Source: Candidatus Rifleibacteriota bacterium (lineage in GTDB: Bacteria > Muiribacteriota > Ozemobacteria > Ozemobacterales > Ozemobacteraceae). From it: a stretch of DNA of 64,000 nucleotides. Each line of letters opens with the position of its first letter. Positions within the stretch are counted from its first letter, which is position 1. The notes beneath the pieces are model-generated. The model worked only from the letters and a program-made list of their open reading frames with translations, made no database searches and was not told the DNA's origin. Shown in pieces: positions 17,785-26,519 of this stretch. A program made the translations under genes and the position numbers. The stretch spans positions 1 through 64,000 of the forward strand of contig JADFZL010000013.1 of assembly GCA_015232575.1 (NCBI GenBank), given 5' to 3'.

Positions 17785-19448
17785 TATTTCTTCCCCTTTG
17801 TGGCAAGATCATTCACAATATTCCATGCCATTCTTTCATTAGAATCAACAGCTAATGAGGTGTTTAAATTTTTTTCAAGCAACTCCAGTTCAAGTTTTTT
17901 TACGAAATCCGGAATATAATTACTATGAAAAGTTTTTGAGCTTAATGTTACTACTGATTCGAAGTTAATGTCGTATCCTGGTTTTTCCAATATCTTTCCG
18001 CTGATTCCTCTGAAATATTCAGCCCTCAGAGAAATCAGGGAAGAACCATGACAATTCCTGAACATTTCATCAGCATTTGATGCATCACCCATATTCAGAA
18101 AATGAAGCCCGGACACATAATTCAGCCATGGTATGTGAAGAAAATCGGTGAATTCTTTTAAATTTATCCCATCATCAACTTTTCCTGTCAACACACCCGT
18201 AAGAAACCATTTGATAAAACTCAGAAGTCCCATTAATCTGTATTTTTCGAGCAACTGTGAAAGATCATAAACAAACCATATAATACAACATAGAAAGAAA
18301 AGAATCGACAGTGAAAATACAATACACGAAATTTTGTATTCTTCAAAAAGACATTGTACTCTAAAATCAAATCCTCTAACTGGGCCACCAGTGTATGGGT
18401 TGAAAGAAAGGGCATAAGCCTGCTTCGGTTTTCCAAAGCCCAGATAAGCTTCCGCAAGGAATGGCAAAATGACTTCGGGCTGCACCGGATTTTTCTGAAA
18501 AATACTTCCTGAATATGGTTTCCAGAATAATACTTTCTCAAGATCCTGGATTGAACCATAATAGCTTTTAATTTTCAGCAAAGCTACGCCACGCTTGAAC
18601 AATAAGTCAACTCTCTCAGGCTCACGTGCAATAAGAATATTCAAAAAGTCCAGCGATTCTTTAAACTTTCCAGATTGAAGATTCGTTTCAGCATTTTCCA
18701 CAATTTCAGTAATACTCTTCATTTGATTAATGGTATTTTTTAATTCTAATGCCTCAAAGTATTCTGGATAAATTTTCAAAAGGTTGTCAACAATCTCCAG
18801 GGCTTTGTTAAAATTACCCATGAAATAAGCTTTTTTTGCTTTCAGCATATAATCCATTTTTGTATATGCTTCAACGTCTTCAGATCGGCCGCTTTGAGAA
18901 GGAATCTGAATTCCTGTTTCCTGAAACCTTTTAACCTTTGATTTTATGCCTTCAAGTTGTTTCAATTCAGACTTTGCTTCTTCATTCCCGGGGTCAAGCG
19001 ACAGAAGAGCCTTGTACTCATTTATTGCATCGTTTATTCTTTTTGAGTCTTTCAAAAATCTTGCTGATCGTAAAAGCAGTTCGGATTTTTCCTTCACCGC
19101 AACCTTAAATTTATATTCAACTGCTTTCAGGGAATCATTTTCCCTAACAAGTCTCTTTGCCTGAGTTATGTAAACTTTTGCACGGAGATATTTTCCTTCT
19201 TTTATTAATTTTTCCGCTTTTTCAATAAGCTGTTCTGCCTGATCATCAGCAGCAGATAATGATGAATGAATAAAAATAGTGAAAATGAACAGAATAATGG
19301 CAACCTTAAATAGGATTGTACAATTGCCAGAATATGATTTTTTCTGAAATAAATCGTATCTACTCAACAAATAATGGAAAGAAAAAGCAGAAGATTCGGG
19401 GACAACGACATTCCCAGAATTATTGAGAAGAAACAATGAATCTGTCAT
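17784..19448 (-). CDS. TPR membrane protein, pseudopilin operon
   Basis: A 554-aa protein. A hydrophobic segment at about 47-66 ending SLSAADD resembles a signal or anchor, preceded by an unusually long N-terminus. Helical TPR-type repeats follow (about 70-330), with lines such as AINEYKALLSLDPGNEEAKSEL. A strong TM (about 375-400) separates the periplasmic-type TPR region from a C-terminal part. It is the first gene of the operon that continues into the Cys-rich secreted protein and the pseudopilins, so a scaffold role in the same envelope system is plausible. No ribosome site is obvious before the ATG, so the true start may differ. Confidence 0.7.
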   Translation of the reverse strand: MTDSLFLLNNSGNVVVPESSAFSFHYLLSRYDLFQKKSYSGNCTILFKVAIILFIFTIFIHSSLSAADDQAEQLIEKAEKLIKEGKYLRAKVYITQAKRLVRENDSLKAVEYKFKVAVKEKSELLLRSARFLKDSKRINDAINEYKALLSLDPGNEEAKSELKQLEGIKSKVKRFQETGIQIPSQSGRSEDVEAYTKMDYMLKAKKAYFMGNFNKALEIVDNLLKIYPEYFEALELKNTINQMKSITEIVENAETNLQSGKFKESLDFLNILIAREPERVDLLFKRGVALLKIKSYYGSIQDLEKVLFWKPYSGSIFQKNPVQPEVILPFLAEAYLGFGKPKQAYALSFNPYTGGPVRGFDFRVQCLFEEYKISCIVFSLSILFFLCCIIWFVYDLSQLLEKYRLMGLLSFIKWFLTGVLTGKVDDGINLKEFTDFLHIPWLNYVSGLHFLNMGDASNADEMFRNCHGSSLISLRAEYFRGISGKILEKPGYDINFESVVTLSSKTFHSNYIPDFVKKLELELLEKNLNTSLAVDSNERMAWNIVNDLATKGKK

Positions 19449-19465
19449 TTAAAAAACCCAAAATT

Positions 19466-20626
19466 TTAAATATAACATGCTGGATCGTGCATCCATGGGT
19501 CACCAAACGCGCGTACAGCTCTTACACGCAATGATCCACCACACATTTTCACGTATTCACATCCAGAGCACTTCCCTTTAAGAAGAGGAATGCGGTTCTT
19601 AAGACCTGCCATAAGCGGATTGTCTGTATTCTGCCATATTTTTGAAAAGTTTTCACTTCTTATATTTCCCAGAATTTCCTCTCTCCAGAACTGGTCAGGA
19701 TGAACATTTCCTGTTGGACCAATACAACCAATGCTTACTCCGCTTGATGCAGCGCCACCACCGTTCCACTCAAGAAGTTTTTTGACCTCAGCAGCCCTCT
19801 CTGGTTTTTCCTTCAATATTTTTTGATAAATATATGGACCATCTACATGATTATCAACGGTCAGGACATCAAGATCTATTCCTTTTTCAACAGCATCAAG
19901 AGTGCGTGCACAAATGATGTCAATTGCCTTTCTTGTATCGTCATGCGAAAGATCATCGGAAGACATTTCTTTTCCACGGCCGGCAGGAACAAAATGATAA
20001 AAACACACCCTCGGAATACGCTCTTCAAGAATAAAATCGAAAATTTTATCTAATTCAGCGACATTTCTTTTTGTCAAAGTAAGCCTGAGTCCAACGCGTT
20101 GTCCAACTTCAATGCAATTTCTGAAACCCTTTACTGCAGCTTCAAATGCACCTGTTACACCTCTGAATTTATCATTGGCTTCACCTGTCCCATCAAGAGA
20201 AATTCCGGCATAAATAAATCCAGTTTCTTTCAATTTTCGTGCTGTAGGAAGATCGATCAAAGTACCATTAGTTGAGAGAACAGGTCTGACATTGTTTTTA
20301 GCAGCAAAAGATGCAAGTTCAAAAATATCTTTTCGAAACAGAGGTTCGCCGCCGGAAAATAGCAGTGCCGGAGCTCCAAATGCAGAAAGATCCTTTATCA
20401 GATCAATACCTTCTGAAAATGAAAGCTCTCCTTCATATTCATGATTTTCTGATTCGGAATAACAATGTACACATTTCAGATTGCATCTTCTTGTAGCATT
20501 CCAGACAACAACTGGACGCCTTTCGGAAGCAGTTTTTGAAATACGGTGATCTCCACCTGGAACACCATACCGAAGCGAATCTCCTGTCGAAAGAAATCCA
20601 GCATATAACTTACTGACATTAATCAT
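19466..20626 (-). CDS. ahbC: AhbC/NirJ-like radical SAM heme-biosynthesis enzyme
   Basis: A 386-aa radical SAM protein. The cluster motif C-x3-C-x2-C is at Cys48, 52, 55 (RRCNLKCVHCYSE). The C-terminal SPASM-like Cys set (GCIGPTG, then CSGCEYVKMCGG and a terminal DPACYI) is typical of AhbC, AhbD and NirJ. These act on siroheme-derived intermediates: AhbC removes acetate side chains from 12,18-didecarboxysiroheme, and NirJ acts in heme d1 synthesis. Location next to cobA-hemD and hemC supports a tetrapyrrole role. AhbC versus AhbD versus NirJ cannot be settled from the sequence alone. An AAGGA precedes the ATG. The repeat array at 20641-20940 separates it from cobA-hemD. Confidence 0.8.
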   Translation of the reverse strand: MINVSKLYAGFLSTGDSLRYGVPGGDHRISKTASERRPVVVWNATRRCNLKCVHCYSESENHEYEGELSFSEGIDLIKDLSAFGAPALLFSGGEPLFRKDIFELASFAAKNNVRPVLSTNGTLIDLPTARKLKETGFIYAGISLDGTGEANDKFRGVTGAFEAAVKGFRNCIEVGQRVGLRLTLTKRNVAELDKIFDFILEERIPRVCFYHFVPAGRGKEMSSDDLSHDDTRKAIDIICARTLDAVEKGIDLDVLTVDNHVDGPYIYQKILKEKPERAAEVKKLLEWNGGGAASSGVSIGCIGPTGNVHPDQFWREEILGNIRSENFSKIWQNTDNPLMAGLKNRIPLLKGKCSGCEYVKMCGGSLRVRAVRAFGDPWMHDPACYI

Positions 20627-20640
20627 TATATATTCCTTTT

Positions 20641-20940
20641 TAGAGAGGGGGCACGCGCCCCCTCTCGCCGGTCGAACAAGTTCGACCGTCTCACTCCCCG
20701 CGGTCGAGCACTTTGTGCTCTCCGCTATTTAAGCAATGACCTGGCATTCTCAGCAATAGAGCGCTTTGTGCTCTCCACTATAAAAGAGATGACCTGCCAC
20801 TCGCAACTGTCGAACGCTTTGTGCTCTCCGCTATTTAAGCAATGACCTGGCATTCCCAGCAATAGAGCGCTTTGTGCTCTCCACTATAAAAGCGATGACC
20901 TGCCACTCGCAGCAGTCAAACGCTTTGTGTTATCTTCCAT
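20641..20940 (+). repeat. hairpin-head repeat, copy 1, with 53-bp tandem array
   Basis: The head has three hairpins: GAGAGGGGGC/GCCCCCTCTC with a 4-base loop (20643-20666), CGGTCGAAC/GTTCGACCG with an AA loop, and GAGCAC/GTGCTC with a TTT loop. The last hairpin begins a tandem array of four 53-bp units at 20706, 20759, 20812 and 20865 plus a partial fifth. Units 1 and 3 are nearly identical, as are 2 and 4, giving a 106-bp higher-order period. It lies between cobA-hemD and the AhbC-like gene. There is no T run, so a terminator role is unlikely. Confidence 0.9.
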
Positions 20941-20968
20941 CAGAAAGCCTTTCGGGTGAATTACATTT

Positions 20969-22486
20969 CTATACTTTCATGGTATTAATGAAATAATTCT
21001 TAACAGCTTCAGCTAGACCGCTTGAAGTGTATTCAGATGCTTCCGCCACAATTTTAATTCCATGAATTCTGCATGTATCGGAAGTTACGGGTCCAATGGT
21101 GAATGCTGAAATCAATGAGTTGCTTATTCCAGCTTCAGCAATAGCTTCTGCAAAACTTTCAACGGTTGAAGAACTTGTAAACAAAACACCGTCTATTTTT
21201 CCTTCGACAAGTTTTTCTTTCGCCAGAACAGAAAGTTCGCGGGTAAAAATAGTTTTGTACAATGTGATAATTTCAACAGAATATCCAGCTTTTTCAAGTT
21301 CAAGTGGAAGAATTTCCCTCGCCTTTTCGGCTCTGAGCAATGCGACTCGCGCCGGATCACGTTTTTTGAACCATGGAATAATCTCTTCTGCAACGTATTT
21401 TTCTGGAACAAAATCGGCTTTAATTCCGTATTTTTTCATTTCAGCAGAAGTTGAAGGTCCTATACAAAGTATATTTTTTCCTGAAAGCAGCCTTGCATCA
21501 TATCCAGCACCAAATAATTTTTCCCAGAAAATGCGGACTCCATTAATTGATGTAAAAACAAGATCACGGAAATTACCGATATCGGAAAAAAATCTTGTAA
21601 GCGTCTGGTTGCACTCAATCGGCTGAATTTTTATAGTTGGACAAACATGCACTGCAGCACCAAGCTTTCGAAGGTGGTCAGACAAGTCACGAGATTGTTC
21701 AAGCGGACGTGTCAGAATAAGGCTCCGGCCGAATAATGGCCTTTTTTCATACCACTTGAAAATAGAACGCTGCGATACTGTATCTCCGATTACTATCAGA
21801 GCCGGTGATGTGACTTTTTCGCGAATTGCAATTTCTGATATGCTTGCAAGAGTTCCTTCAACAGTTCTTTGCAATGGAGTCGTTGCTTTTTCAATAATTG
21901 CAACTGAAGATTCTGGATTTCTGCCGAATTGAATTAGTTTTTGAGTAATACTGCTTAAATTTCCAATTCCCATCAGGATGACAATAGAATCTATTCCGGA
22001 AATAGATTGCCATGGTATGTTTGAATTAGTTTTTCCCTCTGCTTCATGACCTGTTACAAAAACTACAGAAGATGCAAATTTTCTATCCGTAAGGGGAATT
22101 CCAGCATAAGCCGGGCCGGCAATAGCTGATGAAACACCTGAAACTACTTCATAATCAACTCCTGCGTCACACAGAGTTGTCAGTTCTTCCGATACACGGC
22201 CAAATACGAATGGGTCACCACCCTTTAATCTAACTACTGTTCTGCCTTCCAGGGCTTTATTCCGGATAATTTCATTGATAATTTCCTGAGGAGTATTATG
22301 TAAACCTGGAATTTTGCCAACATCTATCAACTCAGCTTCAGGATTGGCGAAAGGAAGTACTTCGTCCGCGCCAAGTCTGTCGTAGACTATAACATCTGCC
22401 TTTTCCAGGAGTTCCTTAGCCCGCAATGTAAGTAATCCGGGATCCCCCGGACCCGAACCAACTAAATATACAATGCCTTTTTTCAT
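20969..22486 (-). CDS. cobA-hemD: uroporphyrinogen-III methyltransferase / synthase fusion
   Basis: A 505-aa fusion. Residues 1-245 are a SUMT (CobA) domain with YLVGSGPGDPGLLT, VVRLKGGDPFVFGR and GIPLTDR motifs; it methylates uroporphyrinogen III to precorrin-2 with SAM. Residues 250-505 are a HemD-type uroporphyrinogen III synthase (LFTSSSTVESF, FTIGPVTSDT). Together they turn hydroxymethylbilane into precorrin-2, the branch point to siroheme, heme d1 and cobalamin. It lies three bases after the hemC stop. Such fusions are common in clostridia and other anaerobes. With an AhbC-like gene downstream, the product may feed siroheme-dependent heme or d1 synthesis. Confidence 0.95.
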   Translation of the reverse strand: MKKGIVYLVGSGPGDPGLLTLRAKELLEKADVIVYDRLGADEVLPFANPEAELIDVGKIPGLHNTPQEIINEIIRNKALEGRTVVRLKGGDPFVFGRVSEELTTLCDAGVDYEVVSGVSSAIAGPAYAGIPLTDRKFASSVVFVTGHEAEGKTNSNIPWQSISGIDSIVILMGIGNLSSITQKLIQFGRNPESSVAIIEKATTPLQRTVEGTLASISEIAIREKVTSPALIVIGDTVSQRSIFKWYEKRPLFGRSLILTRPLEQSRDLSDHLRKLGAAVHVCPTIKIQPIECNQTLTRFFSDIGNFRDLVFTSINGVRIFWEKLFGAGYDARLLSGKNILCIGPSTSAEMKKYGIKADFVPEKYVAEEIIPWFKKRDPARVALLRAEKAREILPLELEKAGYSVEIITLYKTIFTRELSVLAKEKLVEGKIDGVLFTSSSTVESFAEAIAEAGISNSLISAFTIGPVTSDTCRIHGIKIVAEASEYTSSGLAEAVKNYFINTMKV

Positions 22487-22488
22487 TT

Positions 22489-23433
22489 CTATTCTGTTTC
22501 CAGTCTTTTTGTGAGTAGCTGAGCAGCGCCAGATTCAATCATTTTCTTGGCCAGAGATTCTGCGCCGATAATTCCTTCATTCATTTCAAAAGAAGCCGAT
22601 TCCCTGAGAAAGCTTTTTCCATCAGGGTCAGAAAGATATGCAAAAAAATTGATTTTCTGACATGAAATTCGTCCAAATGCAGCTAAAGCTGCCTGACAAC
22701 CCGCATCCATAGTTTTAAGAAAAGATCTCTCAGTATCAGCAATAATTCTGGCTTCTCTGTCCTCAATCATTTGAAAAACCGGAGCAAGTTCATCGTAATC
22801 TTTCCTGCGGCACTCAACAGCGAGAAAACCTTGTCCTGGCGCTGGAATAATATCCTCTATCGGAAAACGTAAAGTATTAATTCCCGAAATAGCGAGTCTA
22901 TCAATTCCTGCAGCTGCAAGCATAATTCCATCCAGCATGCTTTCATTCATTTTTCGCAGCCTGGTATCAACGTTTCCTCTTATATCAGAAAATGAAAAAT
23001 GAGGAAAAAGAATTTTCAGCTGGTTTCTTCTCCTGAGGCTTGAGGTAGCCACATGAAAACTTTTTTCATTTTTCAATTCGGAGATATCAGAAAAGGAGCG
23101 TCTGGTGATAAGCACATCACGCGGATCGGCTCTTTGGCTTATTGCACCGATGCAAAGCTCTTCAGGCAATTTACCTGGCATATCCTTAAGACTGTGAACA
23201 GCAATATCTATTTTTCTGGAAAGAAGCGCCTCTTCAATATCTTTAATGAATACACCACGTCCGCCGATTTGATGCAATGGAACATCCTGAATTATGTCTC
23301 CTCTGGTTTTGATGATGATTTCCTCAATATTGATATCCGGAAAGTTGTCAGCAATGATAGCAGATATTTTTTTCGTCTGCGTTAAAGCAAGTTTACTGCC
23401 TCGCGTTCCGATCCTTATCCTGTTCATTTCCAA
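22489..23433 (-). CDS. hemC: hydroxymethylbilane synthase (porphobilinogen deaminase)
   Basis: A 314-aa enzyme, normal family length. It polymerises four porphobilinogens into hydroxymethylbilane. Clear motifs: RIGTRGSKLALTQT at the N-terminus, VHSLKDMP with catalytic Asp84, RRRNQL, and the cofactor-attachment Cys246 in DAGCQAAL. It is the first gene of the leftward tetrapyrrole unit. It is divergent from the FHA-kinase operon with 115 bases between the starts. Upstream genes hemA and hemB are not in this window. Confidence 0.95.
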   Translation of the reverse strand: MEMNRIRIGTRGSKLALTQTKKISAIIADNFPDINIEEIIIKTRGDIIQDVPLHQIGGRGVFIKDIEEALLSRKIDIAVHSLKDMPGKLPEELCIGAISQRADPRDVLITRRSFSDISELKNEKSFHVATSSLRRRNQLKILFPHFSFSDIRGNVDTRLRKMNESMLDGIMLAAAGIDRLAISGINTLRFPIEDIIPAPGQGFLAVECRRKDYDELAPVFQMIEDREARIIADTERSFLKTMDAGCQAALAAFGRISCQKINFFAYLSDPDGKSFLRESASFEMNEGIIGAESLAKKMIESGAAQLLTKRLETE

Positions 23434-23487
23434 TGCTCCTACAATTAAATCTTTGATATTGTAACTGTTTTTCTAAAAGATTAAAAG

Positions 23488-23516
23488 TTGATTGAAAAAA
23501 AAGTATGTGTTATACT
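23488..23516 (+). promoter_or_regulatory. sigma70-type promoter of FHA-kinase-phosphatase operon
   Basis: TTGATT (23488-23493), a 17-base spacer and TATACT (23511-23516, five of six) lie about 33 bases before the ATG at 23549. A GGGGAG ribosome site falls between them. This placement also argues against the upstream in-frame ATG at 23492, which would lie inside the promoter. Confidence 0.65.
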
Positions 23517-23548
23517 GTTTGCACTTTTATGTAGATAAGGGGAGAAAA

Positions 23549-24751
23549 ATGTCAGAAGAAGCGAAAAAAACCGTATTTCGTAAGGCTGTGCCCACTCAGC
23601 AGGAAGATATCAAGAAAAAATATCTGGTAGGTAACACCCCCCCTTTTCTCGGAAAACCATTTGACCTGAGCAAAGATTCATATTCCATCGGCAGAGTTGA
23701 AGAACGCGATTTGTGCATTCCAAGCGATATGGTTTCACGGCATCATGCAACTATTCTTCAGAAAGCCGGAGATTTTTTTATAATTGATAATGACAGCTCA
23801 AACGGATCTTTCCTTAATAATGAACATATTGAACCCAACAAAGAATACAAGCTTCAACACAGAGACATAATTAAATTTGACACTTACGAATTTATCTTCG
23901 TAGACAGCACCAGAGCCGATCTCTGGGAAACCCTGAAACCTCTTTCGAGAGAAGGTGCCCAGATTATCACTTTGTACAGTCCAAAAGGTGGAACCGGCCT
24001 TACCAGCATGGCTGTTAATCTTGCTGCCGCTCTTTCTATGGGCGGAAAGAAAAAAGTTGCTGTTGCTGATTTCAATTTTACTTTTGGCGATGTATTGACA
24101 TACTCTTCTGCCAAACCAGCTTTGACAGTGGCTGATGTGCTCAGGGAAACTGACATTAACGGTGAAAATATTGAAAAATATCTGATAAAAACTCCAAACT
24201 ACTCACTTCTTTCAGCACCAAACAAACTGGAAGACTCTGAGCTGGCAACTGAGTGGGCGCTCAAAACACCTGACAAGCTTCAAAAAATTCTTTGGAGTCT
24301 TGAGTCCAAACATGATTTCGTTATTGTTGACTTGAAAAATCAGATAGATGACATAACCATCACAACCTGGGAAGTATCAAACCTTATTTTACTTGTCGGA
24401 AGGCCTGAAATCGGTCACCTGTTTGCTTTGAGAAAAATAATCAGTATTATGGATAAGCTGAAATTTCCAGAATCAAAGGTCAAGCTTGTAATAAATGCCG
24501 CGGATCGGGAAGGCTCACCCTCAAAAGATGATATTCAGGCCGTGCTTAAGAGAAATTTTGCCCAGATTCCCAATGCACCATCTGAAGCGATAAAAACATC
24601 TCAAGGCGGAAAACTTTATTTCGTAGATTCGCCCGACACCCCCATTTCCCAGGAAATCAACAATCTCAGCAAATCAATAAGGGGCGAAGAAATTGCCGCT
24701 TCAACAAAAGGCGGAATTTTCGGCAAACTAAAATCTCTCCTGGGATTTTAA
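23549..24751 (+). CDS. FHA domain-ParA/MinD (CpaE-like) ATPase
   Basis: 400 aa from the ATG that follows GGGGAG. An FHA domain (about 40-120) shows the phosphothreonine-binding pattern SIGR, SRHH and SSNGSFLN. Residues 135-385 form a MinD/ParA-like domain with a deviant P-loop (SPKGGTGLTSMAVNLAAAL). The signature Lys of KGG is kept, but the usual GKT Lys is Leu, as in CpaE-type proteins linked to pilus or secretion localisation. The neighbouring kinase probably creates the phospho-Thr that this FHA domain reads. It could couple phosphorylation to positioning of an envelope machine, perhaps the pseudopilin system; this is inference. Confidence 0.88.
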   Translation: MSEEAKKTVFRKAVPTQQEDIKKKYLVGNTPPFLGKPFDLSKDSYSIGRVEERDLCIPSDMVSRHHATILQKAGDFFIIDNDSSNGSFLNNEHIEPNKEYKLQHRDIIKFDTYEFIFVDSTRADLWETLKPLSREGAQIITLYSPKGGTGLTSMAVNLAAALSMGGKKKVAVADFNFTFGDVLTYSSAKPALTVADVLRETDINGENIEKYLIKTPNYSLLSAPNKLEDSELATEWALKTPDKLQKILWSLESKHDFVIVDLKNQIDDITITTWEVSNLILLVGRPEIGHLFALRKIISIMDKLKFPESKVKLVINAADREGSPSKDDIQAVLKRNFAQIPNAPSEAIKTSQGGKLYFVDSPDTPISQEINNLSKSIRGEEIAASTKGGIFGKLKSLLGF

Positions 24752-24754
24752 CAG

Positions 24755-26506
24755 ATGATCGAATTCAGTGGAAAAACCGCCGGAAACTACACCGTCACAC
24801 ATAAAATTGGAGACGGCGGATTTGCCACGGTTTATATCGGCAAGCATAACATTCTTGATAAAAAAGTTGCTATAAAATTTCTACTCGAAGACTGGATCGA
24901 CGACAACGACGTTGTTGACCGTTTCTTTGACGAAGCAAAAACAATGGAGCGTCTGAAAGGACATCCGAATATTGTTTCAATTCTGGACATAGCTTCACGT
25001 GAAATTTGCCAGAAAGAAGGATTGCCTCCGTATTTCATAATGGAATTTGTTGATGGTCCTTCGCTTGAAAAGAAGATTCATTCAGATGAAGGATTTACGC
25101 TGGAATTCATTTACCATGTATCCAAGTGTACCCTGTCAGCGTTGGCTCATTGCCACAAAGTAGATGAAAGCTTCATTCACAGGGACATTAAGCCGTCAAA
25201 TATATTAACTACAGATGACGGCAGCGTAAAATTAACCGACTTCGGAATTGTTAAAGCAAAAGCCAACACAAGCAAAACCGGTGAAGGACTCACTCTCGGT
25301 TCAACCGACTATATGTCGCCTGAACAGGCTCTTGGAAAACGTGATATTGACCATCGTTCCGATATTTACTCCTTCGGAATCACCCTCTATGAAATGGTTG
25401 TCGGCAAACTGCCGTTCACTTACGACAATCCTAATTCTGTAGCCCTTGCGCACATCCAGGAAACACCAATAGCGCCGATTCAGGTTAATGATGCTGTTCC
25501 AAAGAGGCTCAATGATATAATTATGAAGGCCATCGCAAAAAATCGCGATGAACGGTATCAGACATTTGAGGATATGCTTGACGCGATCAATCACATCAGT
25601 GATCCTGAACCGGAAATTTCCGTAGATGCAAAATCCATGGACCTTTCAAAAGTCAAATCCGAGCTTCCGGAAGATGATCTGCACGACAAATCGGTACCAG
25701 GGATGCTTTCAAAAGGTAAAGACGCAGAAAGAAAGGCTCCGGGCAGTTTTTCAAGCCTTATGCTGCCTCTCGGATTGGTGGCTCTGTTCACTGCGCTTTT
25801 TGTTGGAGGTTTTTTCCTTTATCAGAAAAGTATTCTTGGAGTACTTTCTGTGAAAGCAGTACCTGCTGGTACTGTAATCATGGTAAATGATAAAAAAATT
25901 GGAACATCACCGATCGAATTGCCCCTTGAAGCAGGTGCTTACAAATTGTCTCTTTCTTCTCCAAATTTTCGAACAGACAACCTGCGCATAGATATTACTG
26001 CAAAGCAAACACTTGTTATAGAACGTCAGCTGATAAAAGATGCCCCTGAAGCGGCTGAAAAACTTCAGAAATTTTGTACAGCTTTCCTTGCAACTCAGTC
26101 ATCGAAAAAAGGAGATTTAAATGCATGGAAGGATGTTGTTTCAATCTTAAATGAATTTGATCGTGACCAGAAGATTCACCAGGACTTCTTCAAATTCTGC
26201 AAAGAAAACGGTTTACTGAAAAAAGCTCACGACTATTATAAAAGTATGGCTGACAAACAGAAAGATAATGTTATTTATCCGGTTCTTTATGCTCGATGTT
26301 TAATGGAATCAAAAAAGCTGAAGAATGTCATTGATATTTTGACAAAAGCCTGGGATTTAGATTCGAACAGCACATTGCTGCTGAATGCTCTTGGTGATTA
26401 CTACCTGATTGACGGGAAAACACAGAAAGCTAAGCAGTATTTTGAATTGTCAATTTTCCTGGATTCAAATCAGGACGAAGTCAAAGAAAAGCTTAAAGGC
26501 TTGTAG
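24755..26506 (+). CDS. Ser/Thr protein kinase with PEGA domain and TPR tail
   Basis: A 583-aa PknB-type kinase. The catalytic domain (about 10-275) has the Gly loop GDGGFATVY, VAIKF Lys, HRDIKPSN catalytic loop, DFG, and SPEQ. A TM (about 330-352) places the rest outside the cytoplasm: a PEGA domain (about 355-425, with AGTVIMVNDKKIGTSPIELPL) and TPR-like repeats to the end. Unlike Gram-positive PknB it has no PASTA domains; PEGA-TPR tails are seen in envelope-sensing kinases. It starts three bases after the FHA gene and is followed by its PP2C phosphatase, giving a complete write-read-erase module. Confidence 0.93.
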   Translation: MIEFSGKTAGNYTVTHKIGDGGFATVYIGKHNILDKKVAIKFLLEDWIDDNDVVDRFFDEAKTMERLKGHPNIVSILDIASREICQKEGLPPYFIMEFVDGPSLEKKIHSDEGFTLEFIYHVSKCTLSALAHCHKVDESFIHRDIKPSNILTTDDGSVKLTDFGIVKAKANTSKTGEGLTLGSTDYMSPEQALGKRDIDHRSDIYSFGITLYEMVVGKLPFTYDNPNSVALAHIQETPIAPIQVNDAVPKRLNDIIMKAIAKNRDERYQTFEDMLDAINHISDPEPEISVDAKSMDLSKVKSELPEDDLHDKSVPGMLSKGKDAERKAPGSFSSLMLPLGLVALFTALFVGGFFLYQKSILGVLSVKAVPAGTVIMVNDKKIGTSPIELPLEAGAYKLSLSSPNFRTDNLRIDITAKQTLVIERQLIKDAPEAAEKLQKFCTAFLATQSSKKGDLNAWKDVVSILNEFDRDQKIHQDFFKFCKENGLLKKAHDYYKSMADKQKDNVIYPVLYARCLMESKKLKNVIDILTKAWDLDSNSTLLLNALGDYYLIDGKTQKAKQYFELSIFLDSNQDEVKEKLKGL

Positions 26507-26519
26507 GCAGGAGGAAAAC

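Noticed and set aside
20643..20666. Hairpin I as a rho-independent terminator
   Set aside because: The GC-rich stem is not followed by a T run on either strand.
20641..20940. Possible CRISPR array
   Set aside because: The 53-bp units abut directly with no variable spacers, and no cas gene is present. The same holds at 37889-38062.
23492..23548. Upstream start for the FHA protein
   Set aside because: The extra residues overlap the -35/-10 promoter and lack a ribosome site.
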